From assembly GCA_018873225.1 (NCBI GenBank), contig JAEILZ010000001.1:6758001-6822000 (forward strand): 64,000 nucleotides of DNA, written 5' to 3'. Below the pieces are notes generated by a model, which saw only the letters and a program-made list of their open reading frames with translations, had not been told where the DNA came from and did not search any database. Each line of letters starts with the position of its first letter. The stretch's first letter is position 1. Both the position numbers and the translations under genes were made by a program. This DNA is from [Phialemoniopsis] sp. UDSM-2020 (Eukaryota > Ascomycota > Sordariomycetes > Thyridiales > Thyridiaceae). Of the stretch, positions 11,376 to 23,031 are shown piece after piece.

Positions 11376-13410
11376 ATGGCTGCTGCACAAGTGCAAAAGA
11401 TCCGCCGATATGCGGACGACCTGTACCAATCCGCCCACGATGACATGTTCTCCAAGCCCCTCATTGAGCACATCGAGACAGTGCTCCCTCCCGGTGTCAG
11501 TCAGGAGGATTTTGACAACGCCGTGAAAGAATTCACGGAGCTTCTAGGCCAGGGTGCGGTCTTTACGGGCGCTAACCTGAAGGAATACGTCGATCCGTAC
11601 GAGATCCCGGAGGCGGACCCGCACCGAAAGGTGCCCGGGGCTGCGGTATGGTATGCATCCCAGTCTGCTAATGGTTGACTTAGATCACGAAGGTACTGAC
11701 CGCATCTACAGCCCGTCGTCTGTCCCCGAGGTGCAAGGCGTCCTCAAGATAGCCAACAAATACAACATTCCAGTATGGACCATTTCCCGGGGCAAGAATC
11801 TCGGGTGAGTGCTATGCTAGCTGCTACCGATCCGGCCAGACGGACCAGTCACTGACAATTCGTACTCAGCTACGGGGGTCCTGCCCCATGTGTCTCGGGG
11901 TCGGTGGTCATTGATCTCCATCGCATGAACAAGGTAATCGAAGTCAACGAGAAGTTTGCCTTTGCTGTCGTAGAGCCTGGCGTCACTTTTGGGGACTTAT
12001 ATGAGTACTGCGCAGAGAGGAAGCTGAAGGTGTGGCCAAGCACAGCCTCGCTTGGCTGGGGAAGTGTCGTTGGTAACGTAGGTCCTGCTGCACCCCCCAC
12101 GAAAAGCCATCAAGAGATGTCTAAACAATTATCGTTGTAGACTCTCGATCGTGGTATGGGTTTTATCCCGACAGGCGTACATCATGAGCACATGGCAGGT
12201 CTTGAAGTGGTCTTGGCAGACGGGGATATTCTGCGAACCGGCCAATTCGCCATGTCTACCTCGCCCACCGCACATATGACGAACCATTCTTTCGGTCCTT
12301 CCCTCGACGGTCTCTTCATACAGAGTAATCTCGGCATCGTTACCAAGCTGGGCATCCACCTCACGCCCCAGCCGCAGGCTTACATGGCCTGCTCTTTCGA
12401 CATGCCGGAGCTAGAAGACATTGAGCCCATCGTGGACACCTTCGGCGAGATGCGCCGCAACGGCACCCTTCCACACATTGTGTACGTGTTTAGTATCGTG
12501 GAGTGGTCCTCCCTTGCCAAGTCCCGCAAGGAATGGTATGACGGCGAGGGCCCCATCCCCGACTGGCGCATCAAGGAGATGCAAAAGGAGCTCGACACCG
12601 GATTCTGGACCGTCAAGTTCGGCCTGTACGGCGCCAAGGATATGCTGCTCGCCAACTACAACGAGATTGAAAAAGTTGTCTCTGAGCGTATGCCCACAGG
12701 CAGGCTACGTAACGTCCTCTTTGCGGGCGAGGACAAGAAGCTTCTGGAAGCCACTTCGGTCCCGCAGCCATATGGCGGCATGTTTGTCGGCGTCCCGAGC
12801 ATGTTTAGCATCCCGATGACCAAGTTCTACAACAAGGATGAGAACGGTGTCGGTGCACATGGCGCGTATTCTCCTCTTGTTCCTTTGGATGGCAAGACGG
12901 TGCTCTCGTGGGTCAAGGCGGCGAAGCGAGTGTACGAGGCACACGGGTTTGACCTACTGTGTGACTTCTTCATGCACGAGAGACACTGCGTATTTGTATG
13001 CATGCTGTGCTTTGACAAGACTAATGCTGAGCAACGAGTCGGGTCGGACAGGATTTTCCATGATTTGTTCAAGGAGGGTACCGCTCGTGGTTTCAGCAAG
13101 TATAGAGGACACATCAGAGACATGGGTAAGACTCTGCATTGCCTTTTCCCATTTAGCCGAGTTGGATCAAGACTGATGGCCTCACAGATATGGTTGCGAA
13201 TCTGTACGACTTCAACAACCACGCCTACCGTCGGTTTGTCGAGACTATCAAGGTTCGTACTTCATCGTTTCTAGCCGAGCTGGGTATGCTGACCTCTTTC
13301 GGCAGAACTCTATTGACCCCAATGGCATTCTGTCGCCAGGTAAGATGGGGCTGTGGCCTCGGAGATACAGGGAAAATGTTTGGGCATTCAAGGGAGATGC
13401 ACACTTGTAA
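11376..13410 (+). CDS. Vanillyl-alcohol-oxidase-type FAD-linked oxidase
   Basis: FAD-linked oxidase of para-substituted phenols; the family oxidises vanillyl alcohol and 4-(methoxymethyl)phenol with release of hydrogen peroxide. Exons: 11376-11650, 11712-11804, 11870-12077, 12141-13125, 13188-13252, 13306-13410; 576 residues (the Penicillium enzyme has 560). It has an N-terminal FAD_binding_4 domain (SRGKNLGYGG, VVEPGVTFGDLYEY), LDRGMGFIPTG, the family-like DGLFIQSNLGIVTKLG, and a C-terminal NSIDPNGILSPGKMGLWP. The last three residues are AHL, which fits the [SAC][KRH]L consensus for peroxisomal import. It is tail-to-tail with the formaldehyde-dehydrogenase-like gene (137 bases). Substrate within the VAO group (vanillyl alcohol, eugenol, methoxymethylphenol) cannot be fixed. 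Confidence 0.92.
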
Positions 13411-13547
13411 TGATCAAAGGTTAAAACGGGTCCTCAATTACACTTGCCTGTCTCATATCTGCTACACCCTTGCTACCCTATACGCCACCCGACCTCAACA
13501 CTGCGCCCATACTTCATGCACTTATTCATTCATCTTCGATGGCCCTC

Positions 13548-15144
13548 TCAAAAGTCACCATTGGGGTGGATGAGGACCTTGGTGTAGCCATCAATCCTCC
13601 GGGCGAACTTGTCGTAGGCCACCTCCGCATCTTCAATGCCGATCTCGTGCGAAACTACGAAGCTCGGCTTCGCTCGACCCGCGATGATGAGATCGCGGAG
13701 GTAGCGGTTATATGCCTTAACGTTGCACTGACCAGTGCCGAGCGAGAGTCCCTGAGACAATTAGCATTTAGGACCTCGACACGCATGTATTCAAGAAGCA
13801 GGTTACCTTTTCAAAGAGCTTGCCAAAGCTCAAGCTAATCATACCCTTCTTGGCCGCCTCGTCGGGCGCACCGGGGTCCCTAGAATATACACATCAGCTA
13901 TTTGCTTAGTAGAATGCTCCGGTCAATACTCACGCTGGCACGTAGAGTCCCGGGATGCCCAGGCCGCCGCAGGCTCGCGTGACCTTGATCATGTTCTCGA
14001 GCACAATGTTGGGCTGCTCGTCGGACCCGCCCGAGTTGACGGCCTGGTACCCCACGGCATCGACAGAGCGGTCCACCATGCCGTCGTTGAGCTTGATGAT
14101 CTGCTCGACGGCGTCCCCCTTTGTGAAGTCGACCGCGGTGCAGCCGATCTTCTCGGCTGCATGGAGCCGCTCCGGGACGCGGTCGACCACGAAGACCCTC
14201 GAGGCGCCGCGGAGAACGGCGGAGTAGGCCGCCATCAGCCCGACGGGGCCTGCTCCAAAGACTGCGATGCTCTCTCCTGCTTGGAAACCCGAGATCTCGA
14301 CGCCATGCCAGCCTGATGCGCTGTGTTAGCATGATTCCTAGGCTCGCATACTGGTTTAAGATGGGTGTATACTCACCAGTTGGGAAGATGTCAGCCAGTA
14401 GAATGAAGTCGGCTTCGTGCTCTTTTCCAGGGGGCAGCTTGAGTGCGTTGAAGTCGGCATATGGAATCCGGATATACTGTGCCTGGCCTTGAAACGGTGT
14501 GAGTTATCACAGCCCACGGAGTAAAGGCAAAGGTTCTCAAGCTTACCTCCCCGATACGGTCCCATAGCAACATAGCCTAAGAGGAAATCAGCTATTACCT
14601 TGCATACCCCAAAGGCAGGGTCTCCTACCGTAGGCACCACCCGCAAAGCCAGGGTTCACGCCTGTACAGAATGCAGTCTTCCCCTCTTCGCAGTTGCGGC
14701 ATCTGCCGTCGGCGACATTGAAGGGCATGACCACACGATCGCCCTTTTTCAGCAGCGTCACCCCTTCACCCAGCTCCTCAACAATGCCCATGTTCTCGTG
14801 TCCTTCTCGGAGTCAAAACCCTGCGTCTTCTCCACCCGTAGGGGCGGTCGATCTTACCGAAGGTGATGCCTGGGTCCGCCGCGGTCCTGCCCTCGTACAT
14901 GCTTTACACCTTGTCAGCGCCGCCTCGCTCCGGGGCCATACTCGGTATGGAGACGTACTGGAGATCGGAACCACAGATAGCAGCCTGTCCGAATATCACA
15001 GATCAGTATATGAAACCCCATCCTGGCACTGACAAAGCTTACCGTCGTGACTTTGACGATGACATCGTCCGGGTGTTCCAGCTTCGGCTTCTCGACCTCC
15101 TCCACCTTGACCTTGTGAGGTCCGACGTAGTTGACTGCCTTCAT
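13548..15144 (-). CDS. Zinc alcohol dehydrogenase, glutathione-independent formaldehyde dehydrogenase type
   Basis: Medium-chain zinc dehydrogenase, 380 residues from nine exons: 15144-15043, 14984-14959, 14901-14858, 14802-14629, 14576-14547, 14487-14377, 14312-13934, 13879-13807, 13751-13548. It shows catalytic-zinc residues C38 (AICGSDLH) and H59-E60 (GHENMG), a structural-zinc loop GRCRNCEEGKTAFC with three clear cysteines where four are usual, and the NAD loop FGAGPVGLMAA. PFNVADGRC, GGAYGYV and GGQAQY place it in the formaldehyde/hydroxyaldehyde dismutase branch rather than the glutathione-dependent class III. It would suit removal of formaldehyde or oxidation of another aldehyde. It is divergent from the TIM-barrel gene. 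Exons of 26, 30 and 44 bases are unusually small. Confidence 0.9.
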
Positions 15145-15824
15145 CGTGTAGTGCGTTGTATCACTAGCCTGTTATCTGATGAATTTCCGAGGCAAGAGAG
15201 TCCTTGACAAGATGTGCTCGATGGGAGGGGTTTGTTGTATCAGGTTGGAATTTCCCCGCATCAGACCAAGCTCGCTGAGGCCAAAATACGTATTGCCCTC
15301 CCGGACATCACTCGGCTTCTGCGATCAGCAACCCCGCCAAAACCCCAGATTTCCCCTGGCGTAGCGCAGACTCACCATCTACATCATCTTCTACACACAT
15401 GCATGTGGAAGGTCGCCAGTGCGGTCCGGGTCCGTCCCCACTTGCCAACGCCAAACTAGCCTTTCTTGGAACGCCCTTCATCGCGTGCCCAAAATGGAAA
15501 TACGTTCCGGCACATCATCCCACCGCCTTCCCCGTTCCCGGGGAAGCCAAGCAAGGTAGACTGGTGGCAAGCTGACGGTGGATGATCAGGCCGATGGGTT
15601 TTGGCCAGACGGTGAACGTCGTTCGGCCCCGACTTCCGACTACTCTGTCCAATTTGGGCAATTTGGTCCCCCGGACTCTGGTCGAAGCGAGTGGATCTGA
15701 TTGTATGGTCTCCACTTGCTGGCCGCCATGGTGATGCCCAAGGACAACAGTTGAACAGCCATAATATTCACAAAGATTTCATTGTTTTGACTTCGCAAAA
15801 GTTGAAGTGGTATTGAATCTTCAT
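15145..15824. promoter_or_regulatory. Divergent intergenic region, zinc dehydrogenase / TIM-barrel gene
   Basis: 680 bases between two outward-reading genes. No coding frame or repeat worth naming; presumably two promoters. Confidence 0.4.
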
Positions 15825-17060
15825 ATGATATTGCCCGACATGGCCGAAGTCTTGCGTTTCCGGACGATCTGGGGCATCCTACCCGGTCAAAACTACGAGA
15901 GATGGGCGGCTTGGTTCCCTCAACTGAAGGCGCAGGGCTATCGTAGGTTATTGTCTTGAGAACCAAGAAAAAGATCATACTGATAGGTAGCCGCTTTGTT
16001 TAGATGGGGTCGAGATAATGATCAACGGCCTGGAAGACCTGCAGGCGCTACGCAAGTTATGCGACGATGTTGGACTGGCGGTCAATGTACTGTAAGTCAT
16101 AACCGACAGAAATTGGTTGGTCTCCCTACTGACGGCGACTAGCATCTTTACTTCCTGGCAACAGTACCTTGGACCCCGACCCGTAGGGCTCAAGCCTGAG
16201 GACCACTTGAAGGTCTACCGGGAGCAGCTTGAGCACGCCAAGATACTCCGACCTATCAAGGTCAATGCACAGTCCGGATGGTAAGTGAGATTGTGTTTCG
16301 TGCTGCGGTTGAGATGTGACGAGCAGTAGCTAATGGTGGACGCGATAGCGATGCATGGCCTCTGGAAGACTCGGTTGCCTTTTACAAGGGGACCTTTGCC
16401 ATCGATGCCGAGATGGGACTGACGGGTAAAGTGTGCCATGAGACACACCGCAATCGGTCGCTGTTCAACCCATATGTGACACGAGATGTCCTGAAACAGG
16501 TGCCAGAGTGAGTCTGGACGGCACTAGCCACTAATTGACATCCCTCGAGGCTGACCAAATTCAGACTGCGAATCACAGCGGACTTCTCCCACTGGGTGCT
16601 GGTCTGTGAACGTCTCCTGACCGTTGGCGAAGAAGACAAGGAGCTTATCAAGTCGATCATCCCGCATGTGAGTAGGAGAAGGCGTCTGCCCGACCGCTAA
16701 CATATGTGCTAAACATCGAATCAGGTACACCACATCCATACGAGAATAGGCACAACGCAGTCTTCTCAGTGTCCTGATCCGACGAACCCGCACTTCGACC
16801 TCGAGAGGCAGTCGTTTGAGCAAATGTGGAAGCAGGTCATCGAAGAGGGTGCCAAGACCTTCTCACCGATCACATTTGTTCCAGAATATGGGTAGGTCTT
16901 AAAGTGTCACCTGTTCAATCTTGCACTATTAATAACACAGAGCAGACCATACCCGTACCATCCGTTTGGATCAGCAAGAGACTTTAGCGAAGTGGCGGAC
17001 ACCGAAGGGGCGCGGATTCAAAAGGTGTTTGAAGAGCACATTCGGAGCCTTGCTAAGTAA
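15825..17060 (+). CDS. Xylose-isomerase-like TIM-barrel protein (AP endonuclease 2 family)
   Basis: Sugar-phosphate isomerase/epimerase-like (beta/alpha)8 barrel. Seven exons: 15825-15942, 16004-16091, 16143-16280, 16349-16507, 16565-16667, 16725-16891, 16946-17060; 295 residues, the usual length. Four acidic or histidine positions expected to hold a divalent metal can be picked out: E in KVCHETHR, D in ITADFSHW, H in HHIHTRIG and E in FVPEYGP. No leader peptide, so cytosolic. A second in-frame ATG at 15840 could be the true start. It stands directly upstream of glycerol kinase and glycerol-3-phosphate dehydrogenase on the same strand. The reaction is unknown; bacterial EryC and hydroxypyruvate isomerases belong to this fold. 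Exon joins are consistent in phase throughout. Confidence 0.85.
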
Positions 17061-17676
17061 CTATTACTTTAGACAAATCATTTAGACCTCAATAGACTAT
17101 CTGTAATCGCCTTTGGAGTGGGAGACGTCCCGAGGAGGTGAGATCTCGCGCTTAATTCATCTGCAGGATATGGGTGCGGCGTATGGTTCGCCAATCGGGC
17201 GCTCCACAGGGAAAAGAAGTAGAACAAGGGACGCCGGAGGTCAACAGCCCGGGCATGGACGAAATTGCCCAAAGAGGTAGTCCGAAGCAAACTTGCCTGG
17301 CCAGCGATTACGGACTGACTAGGAACGATTGAGAGTAGTGCGCCTCTTGGTAAGAAGTGCTAAGAGTTTTAGTTTGTCGGGCTTCCGAGCATTCCTCCGG
17401 CCACCGAAGCTGGCTCCTCGTTTCTCTTGAACCCCCACGGAGGTGGATTCCACACCATCTCGGCCCCTCCCTGTCAGGAAATCGCTAGTTGGGGTAGTTG
17501 GGGTTTATGAGGAGAGACGGTCTCCGGGACAGCTTCGAGCCTGCACTTTGCACACAGCTAGCTTGATTAGCATTGCTTCTGGGCACCTCTGAGCTATGTA
17601 TGAGATGGCACACCAGGTCTGACCCCCCACAGTCGAGCTCTCTGCTCTTTGATTGTATCCAGGACATTCTTCCCCC
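17061..17676. promoter_or_regulatory. Intergenic, upstream of glycerol kinase
   Basis: 616 bases with no recognised gene. It contains CCACGGAGGT near 17436, sharing CACGGAGGT with the 16-base repeat before the VAO-type oxidase; one shared 9-mer may be chance. Confidence 0.35.
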
Positions 17677-19394
17677 ATGTTTCCTGATAGCGGACTGGAC
17701 TCAGGCCTGACAAGGATGGCCCTTACGAATGGAACATCACATCTCAGTTTTGTCGGTGCCATTGATCAAGGTACCACGAGTTCACGGTTCTTAATCTTCG
17801 ACAAGCAGGGCCAAGTAGTAGCGAGGCATCAGCTTGAAATTACGCAGATCTACCCTCAGCCAGGGTGAGCACCTTGAAATCGCGTATATATAGGCATAGG
17901 AAAGTCGCTAACCTGATGGAAGATGGCAGGAGCATGATCCGGAGGAGCTCGTCCGCTCTGTAGAACAATGCATCGACGGCGCGGTGGCCGACTTCGAGGT
18001 CCAAGGCCACTCGAAGCAGCAGATCAAAGCGATCGGCATCACGAACCAGCGCGAGACGACTGTTGTCTGGGACAGAACGACCGGGAAAGCGCTCCACAAT
18101 GCGATCGTCTGGACAGATACGAGATCCCAGGATCTGGTCCGCCGCTTGAAACGCCGGATAGGAGCATCAGAACTAGCTGCCCGTTGCGGAATTCCTCTTT
18201 CGACATATCCATCTGCAGGAAAGCTGCTGTGGCTTCTGCAGAACGTACCAGACGTCAAGGACGCATATGACCGCGGAGTGCTCGCTTTCGGCACGGTGGA
18301 CACGTGGCTGACGTATAGGTTGAACGGCGGGTTGGCAAGAAACGTCTATGTAACCGACTCATCCAATGCCTCGAGGACAATGTTCATGAGTCTGGAGACT
18401 TTGAAGTACGACGAAGAGCTGCTCGACTGGTTCCGCATCGATCCTTCGCGGTTACTCTTGCCCAAGATTGTACAGTCGTCGGACCCGAATGCTTTCGGCT
18501 CTCTCGCCTACACATCGCTTGAGGGAACACGCATCACTGGATGCTTGGGAGACCAATCCGCTGCGCTGGTCGGACAAAAGGCCTTCGCTCCCGGCTCGGC
18601 GAAAAATACCTATGGCACTGGGTGCTTTATGCTATTCAACGTCGGCGACAAGCCCGTTGTCTCCACGCACGGCCTGCTCACGACTGTGGCGTGTAACTTT
18701 GGAGAAGGGAAGGTCATGTACGCGCTAGAAGGCAGCGTGGCCGCCGCGGGCTCGAGCGTCAACTTCCTTGTCGACAACTTCGGCTTCATCGAGTCACCGA
18801 CCAAGTTGAGCGCACTGGCAGAGACTGTCGACGATAATGGCGGCTGCATCTTTGTCACGGCGTTTAGCGGCCTCTTTGCGCCTTACTGGGCAGACGACGC
18901 GCGTGGGACCATCTTCGGTATTACTGCATTCACCAAGAAGGGTCACATTGCGCGCGCGACCATCGAGGCGGTGTGTTTCCAGACCAAGGCCATCCTAGAC
19001 GCGATGGAGAAAGACAGCGGTCAGGCGCTGAGCGAGTTGGCTGTTGACGGCGGCATGTCGAACTCCGACTTGGCCATGCAGGTACGTATTCTACGTCCCT
19101 ACAGATTTCCAGTGTTCTACAATCTTTTACGACTGACATTACACTTAGACACAATCGGACCTCATCAGCATTCCCGTCAAGCGCCCGAGCATGCACGAAG
19201 CCACCGCGCTCGGGGCGGCCATGGCGGCGGGCTTAGCTGTCGGTGTGTGGAAGGACCTAGACGATCTTGATGAGGTGAATGCGGACGGCCAAACGATCTT
19301 CAAGCCAACAATCAAGAAAAGCGAAGCCGGAGATCGTTTTGGCATGTGGGAAAAGGCAGTGCGGATGAGTCGAGGATGGCTCGGTGCCGCTTAG
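17677..19394 (+). CDS. GUT1: Glycerol kinase (FGGY family)
   Basis: ATP-dependent phosphorylation of glycerol to sn-glycerol 3-phosphate in the cytosol. Exons 17677-17864, 17923-19081, 19149-19394; 530 residues (517 if the ATG at 17716 is used). Motifs: phosphate-binding DQGTTSSRF near the N-terminus, [12 protein letters not shown] completed across the first intron, TNQRET and IVWTDTR of the glycerol pocket, [19 protein letters not shown], and the FGGY_C motif [13 protein letters not shown] followed by [21 protein letters not shown]. All glycerol-contact segments known from GlpK have counterparts, so glycerol is the best substrate, though kinases of other short polyols share this fold. It lies between the TIM-barrel gene and the matching dehydrogenase. 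Confidence 0.93.
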
Positions 19395-20403
19395 TGGAAT
19401 GTCACCCACACAATGCCGGCGTTGCGAGGATTATGGTTCGCGGGAATGAAACCTTCGAGGTACATGGTAGTGACTACATTAATGGTTGGCTAGCATCTTG
19501 ATACAGAGCATCAATGAGTGTGGCAATGGCAGCAAAGACACCATAACAATATTGGAGCAGTGATGCCATGGCATAGCGCTGGATCATCGCGTTCTTTGCC
19601 CAGCAGACTCTAGTCACTCTAGCCCATATTCACGCCTGGTAATGACCAAGCTCCTGACCTACGCTGGGGCCCATCTCTCAATATGAAACCTCAACCGGGA
19701 GGGTATTACCACTTTCTGCAGTCTAGTCCTGGCATGACATGCTCTATCTCCATTTCATTGCTTCTGCGCTATTTTCCCTAATACAGCCTCCACAGACCCC
19801 AAGAATGTCCACTAATATAATGCCACCAATGAGATCTTGGAGGGCGGTAGGTCGGCTTTTTTGGGCTGTCAGGGGTGTCGATTGAACCCCCACGCCACGG
19901 ACAAATAGCCACTGGCCCGATCCCCCCCGGTCAAAGTTCGGCGCCGCCTTTGGCCACGGGTTATTTCCCAAACCAGGTCGGTTGTTTGCCGGCGTATCTT
20001 CAGACCGACATCCATCATCCATCGACCTCCGAACCACGGCGACATGCCATTTCTCTTATGTCTCCAACGCGGCAAGGGTCCAAGCCACGTCCCCATGTCA
20101 GGCACTTGTAAAGATGTAGCGATGAGGTGATTTTCTCCAACCATGGCTAGTGCCTCCGAGCCTGGGTTGTGCTAAACTTTATGGCTTCCATGGGAGCGTT
20201 TAGTCATCGTCATTGGTTTGACTCTTACGATGCCATTTTCTGCCATGTCCGACCCAGACCGATAGAGGTCTGTTCTGGACCGAAGGCCACCAGCAATTTG
20301 TTACGCAAATCTAAGTTCTTCTCTGATCATCTCACACCCTTGCTGCTCGCCGATGCTCCTCCCTTCACTACCACAGCAGCGATCGTGATAGACAAATGCT
20401 GCA
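19395..20403. promoter_or_regulatory. Intergenic between glycerol kinase and glycerol-3-phosphate dehydrogenase
   Basis: About 1 kb between two same-strand genes; it should hold the kinase terminator and the dehydrogenase promoter. No open frame with recognisable content is seen on either strand. Confidence 0.4.
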
Positions 20404-22457
20404 ATGGCGTTCCGCCTCATCACTAGAAAGAGGGCAATCATCGCCTCAGCTGCCGTCTTCGCCGCTGGTACAGGAGGCCTACTCTACGCAGGGAGTAGTA
20501 ACGAGACACATCGCCTGACGGCCCTCGCGCCTGTCCCTCGTGACGAGAATGGGCGGATCAAGCCACCACATTTCCCCAAGAGCAAGTCTCGCGCCGAGCA
20601 GCTTGCCGATCTTCGACATAGTAAAGACTCAGAGTATGACCTTCTCGTCATTGGCGGCGGTGCTACGGGAACCGGGATCGCCCTCGATGCAGTTACTCGA
20701 GGGCTCAAAGTCGCGCTGGTCGAGCGGGACGACTTCTCGTCTGGGACAAGCTCCAAGAGCACAAAGCTAGTCCACGGTGGTGTGAGGTATCTAGAGAAGG
20801 CCGTTATGAACCTCGATTACGCCCAGCTCGCGCTCGTCATCGAGGCCCTCCGAGAGCGAAAGACATTCCTCGATATTGCCCCTCACCTTTCCAGCTCCCT
20901 ACCCATCCTCCTACCACTACAACACTGGTGGCAAGCACCGTACTTTTGGGCCGGAACCAAAGCCTACGACTTCCTCGCTGGGTCGCAAAGACTAGAAGGC
21001 TCTTACTACATGTCCAAAAACAAGGCGCTATCGCAGTTCCCGCTCTTACGAAGGGATAACCTCGTCGGTGCGCTGGTGTACTACGACGGTCAGCACAACG
21101 ACTCGCGGATGAACGTCTCCCTTGCGCTCACTGCAGCTCTATACGGGGCAACCATCGCCAATCATGTCGAGGTCACGTCCCTGGAGAAGAATGAGAGCGG
21201 GAGGATATGCGGCGCCAAAGTCCGGGACACTCTGTCTAACGGAACGGATGGACAGGAGTTTGTCATCCGTGCTAAGGGTGTCATCAACGCGACTGGTCCG
21301 TTTGCCGACGCCATAGAGCAGATGGACGATCCGTCACGAAAACCGATCGTGGCACCCTCTAGTGGGACACACATCGTTCTTCCAGGAGATCTATGTTCAA
21401 AAGGCATGGGGATGATCGATGCCGCGTCTTCGGACGGCAGGGTCATTTTCATCCTGCCATGGCAAGGATACACCCTAGCCGGGACCACAGACATCGCATG
21501 CGCCGTCGAGCGCGACCCTGTGGCCCGACAGGACGAAGTGGATTTCATCCTGAAGGAAGTCAATAAACATCTTAACCAAGAAACACACTTGACGCGGTCG
21601 CAAGTGCTTGCTGCATGGTCCGGTAAGTTAGACACGAGCATGTTGGGTCAAGCCTGTCGATCCTGACGGCTAACATACCCACAATAGGCATTCGACCACT
21701 AGTTAAGGATCCCAACGCCAAGAACACAGAGTCTCTTGTTCGGAGCCATCTGGTCACGACTTCCGCCTCGGGTTTACTCACATGCGCGGGAGGAAAGTGG
21801 ACAACGTATCGACAGATGGCTGAGGATGCTGTGCACGAGGCCATCAATGCATTCCACCTAGTTCCCAAGAGGACAACACTGCCAGATATCAGCGGCGCAA
21901 ACCTACCAGATACTACTACGACGGGCTCTTGCTGTACATCCCGCATTCCGCTAATTGGAGCTCACGGATACTCCGAGAGCCTACCAATCCAAATTAAGGA
22001 GGCATATCCCGACATCGACACCGACGTGGCCACTCACATTGCCGCAAACTACGGAGATCGCGCGTGGGAAGTTCTACGAGCAACACCTTGTGCCTCAACT
22101 AAGCGACTACTGCCTTCTTTCCCGTTCCTCGAGGCCGAAGTGAGGCACGCGGCACGCGGCGAAGCAGCGTGCACGGCGACAGACGTCATCTCCAGGAGGA
22201 CACGCTTGGCGTTCCTCGACGCGGGGAGCGCACTGAAGGCCTTGCCTCGCGTCATCGACATCATGGCCGAGGAACTGGATTGGTCAGAAGGTCGGAGGAA
22301 GTCAGAGCTGGCTCAAAGCGTCCAGCATCTCCAGTCGATGGGGTTAGCCTTGACGAGCGCAAACACCGCTCCCGACAAGCCCATGGTCCATAAACTTGAG
22401 TTGGCCTCGCCATCTCAATTGCCTTCACCAAGCGGCACGGGTGTTGTGGCCCCTTGA
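20404..22457 (+). CDS. GUT2: Mitochondrial FAD-linked glycerol-3-phosphate dehydrogenase
   Basis: Oxidises sn-glycerol 3-phosphate to dihydroxyacetone phosphate and passes electrons to ubiquinone on the mitochondrial inner membrane. Exons 20404-21622 and 21688-22457 give 662 residues. The N-terminus is basic (MAFRLITRKRA) followed by a hydrophobic segment at about residues 11-30, fitting mitochondrial import and anchoring. The FAD motif VIGGGATGTGIALDA begins near residue 82; SSKSTKLVHGGVRYLE, PSSGTHIVLP, GTTDIA and CAGGKWTTYRQMAEDA are typical of the family, and the C-terminal DAO_C region is present. With the kinase upstream it completes the glycerol phosphorylative pathway. Confidence in function is high; whether this is the only copy in the genome cannot be seen. 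Confidence 0.95.
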
Positions 22458-23031
22458 ACTGTAGATGTTACTGAAAGACCACCTGCAGAAATGAAATAGA
22501 TGACTTATGTAATAAGATACCGAATTTTACTGGAAAGCCTACCTGGAGAATAATTTCTTGAAGGCGTAGCAACCTCCAGTGTGCACTGGCAGGTCTGACA
22601 TGTATCTGTCCTACACAGTGATTCAGTCTGATCAGGTGAATAGTATTGGACATACCAGGCAGAATGACGACTACAATCCCAATGGCAAATAAGTGACGTA
22701 TGTTATTTCCTGAGAGCGACGAAGAGCAGGGCCAAGCAAGTCCAATTCAGCGGACAGCCTGTAAGGTGCATTAGGGGGTTGACAGGTCGACACCATGTGG
22801 GCCTCGCAGGCTGAAGCCTCGCTGACTTTTCCCTGATCGGGCAAAACACTCCGGCTGATCTGGGGATATCATTAGCAGCTACCCGCTTTTCCTTTCGAAC
22901 AAGAGAGCGGGGTGTGTACTTGAGTAGAACACCGGACACTTTCGCCGGATCGGTAAGTTCAACTTCTTCAACTTCTTGCTCCCCAGATGCTCTGTGTCTC
23001 TTGAACACAGCTGGTATTACCCCGGACTCTG
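22458..23031. promoter_or_regulatory. Intergenic between GUT2 and Zn2Cys6 regulator
   Basis: 574 bases, no gene recognised. A short tandem of CTTCAA/CTTCTT repeats lies at about 22957-22979, just before the regulator's start. Confidence 0.35.

Noticed and set aside
11640..11665. Reading through the first VAO intron (AVWYASQSANG)
   Set aside because: The frame stops at once; splicing at 11650/11712 restores AVCPSSVPEVQ, the expected FAD-domain sequence.
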